Assembly (NCBI GenBank): GCA_049516395.1
Contig: JBEKTD010000001.1
Span: 62,001-126,000, forward strand
Length of the DNA stretch: 64,000 bases
From: Fen-1362 sp049516395
GTDB lineage: Bacteria; Planctomycetota; Phycisphaerae; Sedimentisphaerales; Anaerobacaceae
Direction of reading: 5' to 3'
The translations under genes and the position numbers were made by a program. Positions 53,025-60,445 of this stretch are shown in pieces; within the stretch, counting starts at the first letter, position 1; each line of letters begins with the position of its first letter. The notes beneath the pieces are model-generated. The model had not been told where the DNA came from. It did no database searches and saw only the letters and a list, made by a program, of their open reading frames with translations.

Positions 53025-53087
53025 TTCATCTTTCCGTTTTCTGTCTTCTCATTTCTAACTTCTGCCTTCTAACTTCTCACTTCTCGA
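53025..53087. repeat. Nine-unit heptad tract (TTCTnnn)
   Basis: Units TTCATCT, TTCCGTT, TTCTGTC, TTCTCAT, TTCTAAC, TTCTGCC, TTCTAAC, TTCTCAC, TTCTCGA follow each other in perfect 7-base phase. Confidence 0.85.
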
Positions 53088-53412
53088 CACTCCTCTATCC
53101 TATGGCGCGAACTTGCGCGCTTTTGACTAAAACTAAGGGATTTCCTGATGGGGTCAAAAATGCTAAGTCCTTTTGCCGCAAAGAGATAAAAATTTTCAAA
53201 ATTTTTTCATCTAAGGGTTTTCGACTTGCGCGAAAATGGATAACAACTGTTTTTGTCCAGAATTTAAAACCTTGGCACAAAATAGGTTATAGCAAAAATG
53301 GGTAGGGCAAATGTCCCCTATTGTTTCCGTAAGTGCCGATGAACAAGGACTTTAACGCTACTTTTAATGTGCCCTAAACACTATAATCTTTCCTCATCCA
53401 CCCGGTTCTCCC

Positions 53413-53464
53413 CGAGAAGTTGCTACTTTGGTCCCGCAGCAGGGGATCCAGTAGTAATTTCTCG
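53413..53464 (+). ncRNA. Candidate structured RNA hairpin
   Basis: Arms 53413-53427 and 53450-53464 pair over 15 positions. Thirteen are Watson-Crick and the other two are G-U wobbles if the plus strand is transcribed; on the minus strand they would be A-C mismatches. A shorter GGnCCC/GGGnnCC stem lies inside. No T run follows, so it is not a plain terminator. Confidence 0.4.
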
Positions 53465-53677
53465 CAAATCACAACCCCCATTTTTAAGCTAAAAAACGCA
53501 CTTTGGCATTGTATCTGATACTTAACGGTTACTTTTGGGACAGGCAAAGTTGGAAAAGTTTCGGTATTGTGTCTTTCCATATCTCAATCTTGACATCTTA
53601 CCTCCGCTAAACTAAAATCCTGACAAATAGTGTTGGATATTGTTGTGTTAGGCGATTGTATTTGTGAGGGAATAAGA

Positions 53678-54778
53678 ATGGCAAAGGAAAAGACTGCTAT
53701 AAAGGAAAACGGAGAAAGTTCTAAGCGTTCATATATGAGTCAGAATGAGTTTCCTCGCATACCCCTCGCAAAAGCGTTATCTGTAGCGAAAGCACTATGG
53801 GATAATTTTGCGGGAAAATCAGCAGCACCTTATGATATCGCTTTAGCATTAGAATATAGCCCGACAAGCGGAGGTTGGAGAAGCCTTTGTGGGTCATCAA
53901 TAGCATATGGACTTACATCTGGCGGTTATAATGCTTCAGAAATAAGTCTTACTGAACTGGGGAAGCGAATTGTTGCCCCTACTACAGATGGTGATGATCT
54001 TGCGGCAAAAGTTGAAGCTATTTTACATCCCAGAGCAATGCGTGAATTCTATGAAAAATATAATAAGGCCAAATTCCCTAAAGAAAATATTGCCGAAAAC
54101 GTTCTAGTCAGCCTTGGGATTCCTAAAGATCGGGCACAGGCAAGTGTTGAAATTATTCGTGAAAATGGAATATACACTGGCATATTAAAAGATACCAAAA
54201 CAGGATTATTTCTTGCTCTAGGGTCGCCTGCTCCAACTTCTGTTGCTAAAGAAGAAGAAAAATTGGAATCGGAAAGAGAGATACCAGCGTCGAGCGAAGA
54301 AATCGATAAGGATGTTGCCGGAAACACTTCAAGTAAGCCAGAAGATAAAATAAAAAAGAGCAATAAAGTATATATAAGTCATGGTAAAAACAAAAAGATT
54401 GTGGTTCAACTAAAGGAACTATTAACCTTCGGGAAATTCGATCCCGTGGTATCTATCGAACAAGAAACAACATCTATCCCTGTTCCTGATAAAGTATTCG
54501 ATGATATGAGAACGTGTTCTGCCGCGGTTATACATGTGAGTAGTGAAGGTGAATTACTTGATCCTGAAGGCAATAAACACGCAAAGATTAATGAGAATGT
54601 GTTAATTGAGATTGGTGCAGCTATTGCCCTTTATGGTAAGAATTTTGTGTTGTTAGTTCAAAATGGGATAAGTCTGCCATCTAATCTACAAGGATTATAC
54701 AGATGTGAATATGAAGGTGAAAATCTTGATTATGAAGCTACGATGAAACTTCTTAAGACATTTAATCAATTTAAATGA
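53678..54778 (+). CDS. Winged-helix / TIR-like (predicted nucleotide-binding) defence-type protein
   Basis: The protein of about 366 residues starts at the ATG at 53678 with GAGGG 8 bases upstream. Residues about 20-170 look like two winged-helix-type domains (IPLAKALSVAKALWDNFAGK, SGGWRSLCGSSIAYGL, AENVLVSLGIPKDRAQASVE). A charged linker follows, then a C-terminal TIR-like domain from about residue 230 (KVYISHGKNKKIVVQLKELL, EQETTSIPVPDKVFDDM, NVLIEIGAAIALYGKNFVLL). This resembles the 'predicted nucleotide-binding protein containing TIR-like domain' group, some of which are NADase effectors in anti-phage systems. No CBASS or Pycsar cyclase is adjacent. The gene is A+T-rich. Confidence 0.78.
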   Translation: MAKEKTAIKENGESSKRSYMSQNEFPRIPLAKALSVAKALWDNFAGKSAAPYDIALALEYSPTSGGWRSLCGSSIAYGLTSGGYNASEISLTELGKRIVAPTTDGDDLAAKVEAILHPRAMREFYEKYNKAKFPKENIAENVLVSLGIPKDRAQASVEIIRENGIYTGILKDTKTGLFLALGSPAPTSVAKEEEKLESEREIPASSEEIDKDVAGNTSSKPEDKIKKSNKVYISHGKNKKIVVQLKELLTFGKFDPVVSIEQETTSIPVPDKVFDDMRTCSAAVIHVSSEGELLDPEGNKHAKINENVLIEIGAAIALYGKNFVLLVQNGISLPSNLQGLYRCEYEGENLDYEATMKLLKTFNQFK

Positions 54779-54935
54779 AAGTCATTTAACAATCGCTCCC
54801 AACAAACGCTGTACCTGTGAGGCTGTCTTGAAGAGCAATACATAATGACGACCAATAGGCGTTATGAACTAATGACTTGCGGTGTTCGCGAGCCCAGAAT
54901 GTCTTTGAGAAATGTCTTTATGAAAGGGTACGAAA

Positions 54936-55328
54936 ATGAATATAAGAATGTTCCTTGCGATAGCGTTTTTGGCTTGTTTGTGCTTGACAGGATGCAAAAA
55001 GATCGGGAAGGCCATCAATCGGGCGGGGAACGCGTCCGAATTAGAGATCACTATTAATGCGCCAGAAAAGATATCAACTAACGGAGGTCGTGGGACAGTG
55101 ACTATCAGCAACAATACAGGCAGCAAAATCGACCTATATTATGAAGTGAGCTGCATGCTTGATGGACAGCCTGGATCGTTAAAGGAAGGGCCATTGTCCC
55201 TTAACTCACAGCAATCTAAAGAGATTGAATTTGGAATATATGCAAAGAAGGGCTACAACAACATTCGCGTGGAAGCTAAGTGGGGAGACAAAAAGGTGAC
55301 CGCAAATCGTAGCTTCAGGGTGGAATGA
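54936..55328 (+). CDS. Small hypothetical lipoprotein with Ig-like beta domain
   Basis: A 130-residue protein with a clear lipoprotein signal (MFLAIAFLACLCLTGCKK, acylated Cys at about residue 20) and AAAGGG before the ATG. The mature part is a short beta-sandwich-like domain (LEITINAPEKISTNGGRGTV, then TISNNTGSKIDLYYEV) with a C-terminal NIRVEAKWGDKKV strand. No family recognised. It lies alone between two attC-like stretches, on the same strand as the TIR-like gene, and has an unrelated shadow frame starting at 54845. Confidence 0.65.
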   Translation: MNIRMFLAIAFLACLCLTGCKKIGKAINRAGNASELEITINAPEKISTNGGRGTVTISNNTGSKIDLYYEVSCMLDGQPGSLKEGPLSLNSQQSKEIEFGIYAKKGYNNIRVEAKWGDKKVTANRSFRVE

Positions 55329-55696
55329 ACGGGTAGCATAGTTAACAGTACGCTGTTGTAGAGTTGCGGGAATAATGCCGGCCGATAAAATCTATAGACA
55401 CCAACCTTATTTCCGTTACTACACAAAAATAGCTCTTTCCGGCATTAAAGTGGAACTATGGCGTTAGACTGGAAAGAAAAGCAAGTTTTTTCACCACGAA
55501 GCTGCTGACGGAGAACGGAAATCAGTGCCCTCTGTGGCAAAAACCCAGAGGTTATATAGTTCGTCGTCTTTGAGGATAGTAAAACTGTCAGCTTGTATTA
55601 CCTTTTGGGCATCGGCGGAGAAATTAGTATGGTGGCATCGGATTTCCACAATTAATCGTCTGTCACGTTTTTTCGATAAATTTTTAGTGGCATAAT
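55329..55696. other. Gene-free interval with inverted repeat and attC-like end
   Basis: No gene. AATGCCGG (55374-55381) and CCGGCATT (55438-55445) form an inverted pair. TAGTTAACAG at the left and GGCGTTAGAC (about 55461-55470) at the right resemble attC ends. A CCACGAAG and CCTCTGTGGC repeat block (about 55490-55545) follows. Confidence 0.5.
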
Positions 55697-56203
55697 TTAT
55701 TGTTCTTTAACGAATTTTAATTTGCGCTCTTCAAAAAACTCATAAAGGTCTATTGACTTAACCCTATAATGCGAAGCAACCATTGGTATTCTGTTAGGAA
55801 GGTCTTTTCTTTCTTGGGTAATGATAGTGGCACCTTCTGATTTGGCTAAAGCAATCAAGAAGGGGTCGGCATCGGGTTCACCTGTTTGCAATTTCTTTTT
55901 GTCAAGTAGATCTGGAAAATTTTTAGCCACGTCTTGAGCAAATTGAAATGTTTCTGAATTGGTTGGAATAAAGAAGCGTTTTTTATGTGATCTTGCCCAT
56001 TTCTTTAGTCGGTCGTCTTTACCCAAATATCTCATTATTTCTTCATACACAACCTCTGTGGAAAATATTTTATTCTGTTTAATAAGGGATTCTATTTCAT
56101 CCCAAATGGCCTGATAGGCTGGTTTATCCTGAGGATGATGTGCCATCAAGGTTATCAAAACATTGGTATCAACAACATAACTATCCCCAAAGGGGAGTTT
56201 CAT
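55697..56203 (-). CDS. PIN-domain protein (DUF4411-like), probable toxin
   Basis: A 168-residue PIN-fold protein. The acidic metal-binding residues are visible in SYVVDTNVLITL (Asp about 12), YEEIMRYL, and GEPDADPFLIALAKSEGATI, followed by the IITQER strand end. PIN proteins of this type are ribonucleases and often act as toxins. It lies 3 bases downstream of the XRE-ImmA/IrrE gene, the usual arrangement of DUF4411 toxins with their cognate regulator. That pairing supports a toxin-antitoxin function. Target RNA unknown. Confidence 0.82.
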   Translation of the reverse strand: MKLPFGDSYVVDTNVLITLMAHHPQDKPAYQAIWDEIESLIKQNKIFSTEVVYEEIMRYLGKDDRLKKWARSHKKRFFIPTNSETFQFAQDVAKNFPDLLDKKKLQTGEPDADPFLIALAKSEGATIITQERKDLPNRIPMVASHYRVKSIDLYEFFEERKLKFVKEQ

Positions 56204-56206
56204 AGC

Positions 56207-57355
56207 TTATATCGCCTCTTTAACTTTGGGTATCTTATCAGATGTTACACCCAGATAATCGGCCACCCTCATCTCATCAATCTTCTTTCGTTCATAGGCA
56301 TCAAATGCCATAGAAATATATTTTTTGCCTCTTTCTTTAAGGCAAATCTTGATTACGTCTTTTTTGCCTCTGCCAAACGGCTCTTTATATTTAATTTTCC
56401 ATTCCCTGTGTTTTTTGAGGTAATAGTTTTTAGTGGTCAAACCTAATATCAATAATCGCCTTAAGATAACTTCTCTGCTAACATTGAAATCTCTCGCAAT
56501 ATCTTTCAGAAAATTTTCGGGCCATTCTCTTATTCTGACGTTTGCTTTGACAATAGAATGATTTAATAATTTATCTTTCGGTACCAGAAATGCCCCTGCA
56601 AAATGATTACAGAATTTCTCGTTAGAGGTATCCGATTCCTCCAAATCACATATACCGCCCTCCCGCAAGAGTAAATGGGCAAACTCATGGAAAAGTGTAA
56701 AAATTTTGGCTGATGTCTCATCAGATCTTCTCAGAACAATCACTGGGACATCTTCATCAATCAGAGAAAATCCTCTTATTTCCTTATTCATTGTAATGCT
56801 AATCTGAAATACTAATATCCCGTTGTTTTCTAATAGTTTTATCCACTCATCCAAAGCTGTTTCTTTGGTAAAAGAGGTGGAGCGGGGAAATTCCTTAATT
56901 CCAAATTGTATTCTCACTTTTTCTGCCAGCGTTTCTGGGTTGTCTGATGGATTTGCTTTTATGGATAGTTTTTTGCTCTCTTCACCTAATTCTTTAATTA
57001 ACTCAATGGCAGAGTATTGAAAACGTCTGGCTTTTCGAATAGCTAAATATGTTTTAGGCTTGAGTGATTGTTTCTCCTCGGATGGCAGTGTCCGGAAATC
57101 CTTAGGGAAGGGTGGTTCCTTGGGTGGATCGGGTAATAAAAATGCACTTAGTGGTCTTTTGTAAACCGTTGATAACTTTTCAATCTGAGCGAAGGTAGGT
57201 TTTACTACGCCATCTTTTTTCTCCCACTCTTTTATAGTGTTTATCGTTATCCCTTTTATCTTCTTGACTACCGCATCTATGCTCATCCCAATACTTTCTC
57301 TTGCCCAGATAAGTACGGCTGGTTCTACTGAAACATTAAATGTTTTACTGGACAT
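56207..57355 (-). CDS. XRE-family regulator with ImmA/IrrE metallopeptidase domain
   Basis: The protein of about 382 residues has an N-terminal helix-turn-helix (VLIWARESIGMSIDAVVKKI, TINTIKEWEKKDGVVKPTFA). A COG2856-type ImmA/IrrE peptidase domain follows, with the zinc motif LFHEFAHLLL at about residue 220. The C-terminal part (about residues 300-382) is a further helical region. In this arrangement the protein controls the downstream PIN toxin and may respond to a signal by proteolysis. The start at 57355 follows AGATAGGT; an ATG at 57418 would add 21 residues. It is A+T-rich like the other island genes. Confidence 0.87.
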   Translation of the reverse strand: MSSKTFNVSVEPAVLIWARESIGMSIDAVVKKIKGITINTIKEWEKKDGVVKPTFAQIEKLSTVYKRPLSAFLLPDPPKEPPFPKDFRTLPSEEKQSLKPKTYLAIRKARRFQYSAIELIKELGEESKKLSIKANPSDNPETLAEKVRIQFGIKEFPRSTSFTKETALDEWIKLLENNGILVFQISITMNKEIRGFSLIDEDVPVIVLRRSDETSAKIFTLFHEFAHLLLREGGICDLEESDTSNEKFCNHFAGAFLVPKDKLLNHSIVKANVRIREWPENFLKDIARDFNVSREVILRRLLILGLTTKNYYLKKHREWKIKYKEPFGRGKKDVIKICLKERGKKYISMAFDAYERKKIDEMRVADYLGVTSDKIPKVKEAI

Positions 57356-57749
57356 ACCTATCTTCTCCGTAAATCTGGGGACGCCATCTTTAGTTCCCTT
57401 GCAATACAAAAGCCACATCTTCTGGCCTTAAGTTGTCAGTATATCTTTAAACTTAGAAAGAAAACAAGCTTTTTTCATTGTCAATAATCCGTGTTCACCC
57501 TGTGAGATGCCGCTTCGCTATCTCACGGGGTAAATCTGCCTGCCCGGCGTAGTTTTTTAACGAAGTCGGGTGGTTACAAACAAAAACCCCCTTTTCAGCG
57601 TACAGTAAGGGTTGCCTGATACTTTACTTTTTCCAAGTCCGTCTGACAATTGACTTGCAGGGTGGGTTAAGGTAAACTATTACATCGTTGTTTTTGTTTT
57701 ATTCTCTGTGCTCTCTGTGTCCTCTGTGGCTAAAAACTCTGTGGCTGAT
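57356..57749. other. Gene-free interval with palindromes and repeats
   Basis: No gene. GTGAGAT/ATCTCAC (57502-57508 with 57520-57526, extended by CCC/GGG) forms a hairpin. It is followed by a CCCG...CGGG element (57543-57570) related to the repeat at 43567-43603. The last 46 bases are CTCTGTG-type repeats leading into purF. Confidence 0.65.
57703..57748. repeat. CTCTGTG-type repeats at the purF start
   Basis: TCTCTGTGCTCTCTGTGTCC, then TCTGTGGC, ACTCTGTGGCTG. The unit CTCTGTG(n)2 recurs with 9-base spacing and ends two bases before the purF ATG at 57750. Confidence 0.7.
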
Positions 57750-59180
57750 ATGGAAAAGAAAGAAAACTGCGGCCTGTTCGGGATATTCGGCGACCCGGCA
57801 GCCGTGCAGAAAACATACTATGGCATTTTCGCCCTGCAGCACCGCGGGCAGGAATCCGCAGGCATCGCCTCCAGCAACGGCGAATCAATCAACTGCTATA
57901 CGGCAATGGGCAACGTCCAGCGGGTTTTCCGCACGGGCACAGGCATAATGGAAAGCTTAGCCAACCCCATCGCCATAGGCCACGTCCGCTATTCAACGAC
58001 CGGCTCATCGAAGGTAGCCAACAGCCAGCCGTTCTTCGTCGAATATTCACGAGGCCAATGTGCCATTGCCCATAACGGCAACCTCATTAACGCGGGATTA
58101 CTGCGAGACGAATACGAGGCGTATGGCAGCATATTCAAATCCACAACCGACACTGAAATAATCGCCCATCTTTTGGCCAAACCCACCCACGTCTCCAAAC
58201 CCGACCCGCTGGGCCACGTCCTTAATCATTTGCAGGGCGCATATTCGTTATTATTCCTTTTCCCGGACCGCATCGAGGCGGCACGCGACCCTTACGGCAT
58301 TAGGCCTCTGTGCATCGGCAAAACCGACGCTGGCGCGTACGCCGTAGCAAGCGAGACGTGCGCACTCGACGCCATCGACGCGAAATTCATCCGCGAAGTT
58401 GAGCCGGGAGAAATCGTTACGCTCGACAAAAAGGGGCTTTCCAGCAGGTTCTTTGTTAAGCCGGGCACTATCAAGCCCGCACATTGCCTTTTCGAGCACG
58501 TTTATTTCGCAAAGCCAAACAGCAGCATATTCGGCGAGAACGTTTACGAATTCCGGAAAAAACTCGGCCGGCGGCTCGCAGTCGAGCATCCCGTAAAAGC
58601 CGACGTCGTCGTCCCGATTCCCGACTCCGGAACGTCCGCCGCCATCGGCTTCGCTGAAAAATCAGGTATTCCCTTCGATTTGGGAATGGTGAGGAGCCAC
58701 TACGTCGGCAGGACGTTTATCTCGCCTGACCAGAACACGCGGGAGCTTGCCGTCAAAATAAAGCTTGCGCCTATCAGGGAAGTCGTAAAAGGCAAACGTA
58801 TCGTCGTCGTTGATGATTCCATCGTACGCGGGACCACCACCAAGGGCAAAATCAAGGCCTTCCGCGACGCGGGCGCAAAAGAGATTCATATGCGGGTGAG
58901 CTGTCCGCCGATTCGTTTCCCCTGTTTTTACGGCATCGACTTTCCGACCAAGGAAGAGCTTATCGCCAACAACCGGACATTAGACCAGATTCGCGACTTC
59001 CTCGAAGTCGAATCGCTGGGCTATATGTCCATCGAGGGCTTGTTATCCTGTGCGATTTTGCCGCCGGACCATTACTGCACGGCGTGCTGGGCGGGGAAAT
59101 ACAGAATACCGGTTGATATAGCTATGACTAAATTCTCGCTCGAACACTACCAGATGAGGATGTTCGAGGATTCGCAATAG
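57750..59180 (+). CDS. purF: Amidophosphoribosyltransferase
   Basis: A protein of about 476 residues. The N-terminal glutaminase Cys is in MEKKENCGLFGIFG (residue 7, so a short propeptide is expected), with LQHRGQESAGIA and GHVRYSTTGSS. The PRPP-binding part has VVPIPDSGTSAAIGFAEKSG and VVVDDSIVRGTTTKGK. Cysteines in AHCLFEHV, FPCFYGID and HYCTACWAG fit the [4Fe-4S] ligands of the Bacillus-type enzyme. It makes phosphoribosylamine, the first step of purine synthesis. The start codon follows repeat DNA with no clear Shine-Dalgarno. purM follows by 18 bases. Confidence 0.96.
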   Translation: MEKKENCGLFGIFGDPAAVQKTYYGIFALQHRGQESAGIASSNGESINCYTAMGNVQRVFRTGTGIMESLANPIAIGHVRYSTTGSSKVANSQPFFVEYSRGQCAIAHNGNLINAGLLRDEYEAYGSIFKSTTDTEIIAHLLAKPTHVSKPDPLGHVLNHLQGAYSLLFLFPDRIEAARDPYGIRPLCIGKTDAGAYAVASETCALDAIDAKFIREVEPGEIVTLDKKGLSSRFFVKPGTIKPAHCLFEHVYFAKPNSSIFGENVYEFRKKLGRRLAVEHPVKADVVVPIPDSGTSAAIGFAEKSGIPFDLGMVRSHYVGRTFISPDQNTRELAVKIKLAPIREVVKGKRIVVVDDSIVRGTTTKGKIKAFRDAGAKEIHMRVSCPPIRFPCFYGIDFPTKEELIANNRTLDQIRDFLEVESLGYMSIEGLLSCAILPPDHYCTACWAGKYRIPVDIAMTKFSLEHYQMRMFEDSQ

Positions 59181-59198
59181 TTCAATACGGAAGAACGA

Positions 59199-60272
59199 AT
59201 GGGTAAACCAATAACATACGCAAGCTCCGGCGTGAACATCGACGCCAGCGACGAAATGGAAGACCTGATTTACCCGCACGTGGCGAGCACGTTCAGCCCG
59301 CGGGTGATGGCACTTAAGGGCGGGTTCGCGGGGCTGTTCCGTCTCGATTACGATGAACGCCTTTTCAAACGAAACTACAAAAGTCCGGTGCTGGTCGCCT
59401 GCACAGACGGCGTAGGCAGTAAGGTGCTGCTGGCCTCGACGATGAACCGATTCGACACCGTGGGTATCGATTTGGTCGCGATGAGCGTCAATGATATGTT
59501 AGTGCTGGGGGCGGAGCCATTGTTTTTCCTGGATTATATCGCGCTCAATAAGCTCGACCCGCACGTCGTCGCGGAAATGGTCAAAGGCGTCGCGAAGGGC
59601 TGTCGAATCGCGGACTGCGCGTTGATTGGCGGCGAGACAGCGGAGATGCCCGATACATATAAAACAGACGATTTCGATATGGCGGGCTTTGCGGTGGGAG
59701 TCGTCGAGCGGAAAAAAATCATCTCAGGCACAAAACAGGTGCGCAAAGGCGACGTCATACTTGGGCTTGCCTCAAGCGGGTTGCACAGCAACGGCTATGC
59801 ACTTGCGCGCAATATCTGCTTTAAGACAAATAATTTCCAGCCAACGGATAATATCCCGGAGCTTGATGGGCGGATACTGGGCGATGTTTTGCTTGAGCCG
59901 ACGAAGATTTACGTCAGGCCCATTATCAAACTGCTTTCACAATACAAGGTCAAAAGGATAATTCACGGTATGGCGCATATCACGGGGGCGGGACTGCCCG
60001 GTAATGTCCCGCGTGTGCTGCCGAAAAACTGCGATGCCGTTTTGAAAAAAGATAGCTGGCCCATCCCTGCGATTTTCAAATTCTTAGCTGAAAAAGGCCC
60101 GGTTGAAGAGGAAGAAATGTTCCGCGTTTTCAATATGGGCATCGGCTACGTTTTGGTCGTCGCGGAGGACTTCGCCGATTCGATAGCCGAGAAGCTGACT
60201 GGCTACGGCGAAAAGGTTTATAAGATTGGCCGAATCACATCGGGCAGCGGAAACGTGGTGATAAGAGAGTAG
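59199..60272 (+). CDS. purM: Phosphoribosylformylglycinamidine cyclo-ligase (AIR synthetase)
   Basis: This 357-residue protein is a full-length PurM. It has YASSGVNIDASDEMEDLIYP, TDGVGSKVLLAS, the MSVNDMLVLGAEPLFFLDYI segment, LIGGETAEMPDTY, GDVILGLASSGLHSNGYALA and the C-terminal half with HGMAHITGAGLPGNVPRVLP. It closes the imidazole ring of AIR using ATP. Together with purF just upstream it forms a two-gene purine unit. Confidence 0.96.
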   Translation: MGKPITYASSGVNIDASDEMEDLIYPHVASTFSPRVMALKGGFAGLFRLDYDERLFKRNYKSPVLVACTDGVGSKVLLASTMNRFDTVGIDLVAMSVNDMLVLGAEPLFFLDYIALNKLDPHVVAEMVKGVAKGCRIADCALIGGETAEMPDTYKTDDFDMAGFAVGVVERKKIISGTKQVRKGDVILGLASSGLHSNGYALARNICFKTNNFQPTDNIPELDGRILGDVLLEPTKIYVRPIIKLLSQYKVKRIIHGMAHITGAGLPGNVPRVLPKNCDAVLKKDSWPIPAIFKFLAEKGPVEEEEMFRVFNMGIGYVLVVAEDFADSIAEKLTGYGEKVYKIGRITSGSGNVVIRE

Positions 60273-60350
60273 CCACAGAGTTTCCGAAACGGGCTCGTCG
60301 CTTCGCTTCGTGTTTTAGCCACAGAGAGCACAGAGGACACAGAGAATTAT
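60271..60350. repeat. Intergenic CCACAGAG repeats and GCGAAGCGACGAGCCCG core
   Basis: GCCACAGAG, then CGGGCTCGTCGCTTCGC (60290-60306, reverse of 16473-16489), then AGCCACAGAGAGCACAGAGG and ACACAGAG with 9-base spacing. It starts right at the end of purM. Confidence 0.7.
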
Positions 60351-60445
60351 TTTTTTGCCACCGATGGGTACAGATTGACACCCTTTTAGCCGGGGCGGGT
60401 AGTTTAGAGCTGTTCCAAATTAAGGACTGATGAAAGGAGCAACGT

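Larger units (their letters stand above)
52966..53677. other. Long gene-free interval with heptads and a stable hairpin
   Basis: No gene is supported in about 710 bases. Nine in-phase TTCnnnn heptads run from 53025 to 53087 (for example TTCTAAC, TTCTGCC, TTCTAAC, TTCTCAC). A long RNA-type hairpin lies at 53413-53464. ACTTAAC (53519-53525) and GTTAGGC (53646-53652) match the ends of an attC-like site just before the TIR-like gene. A 67-codon plus-strand frame at 53102-53305 lacks recognisable content. Confidence 0.6.

Noticed and set aside
53102..53305. A 67-codon plus-strand frame in the gap before the TIR-like gene
   Set aside because: No ribosome binding site, no domain, and an equally long frame exists on the opposite strand.
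52966..53677. Retron-type RNA near the hairpin at 53413-53464
   Set aside because: No reverse transcriptase gene is present and the fold lacks the paired msr/msd layout.
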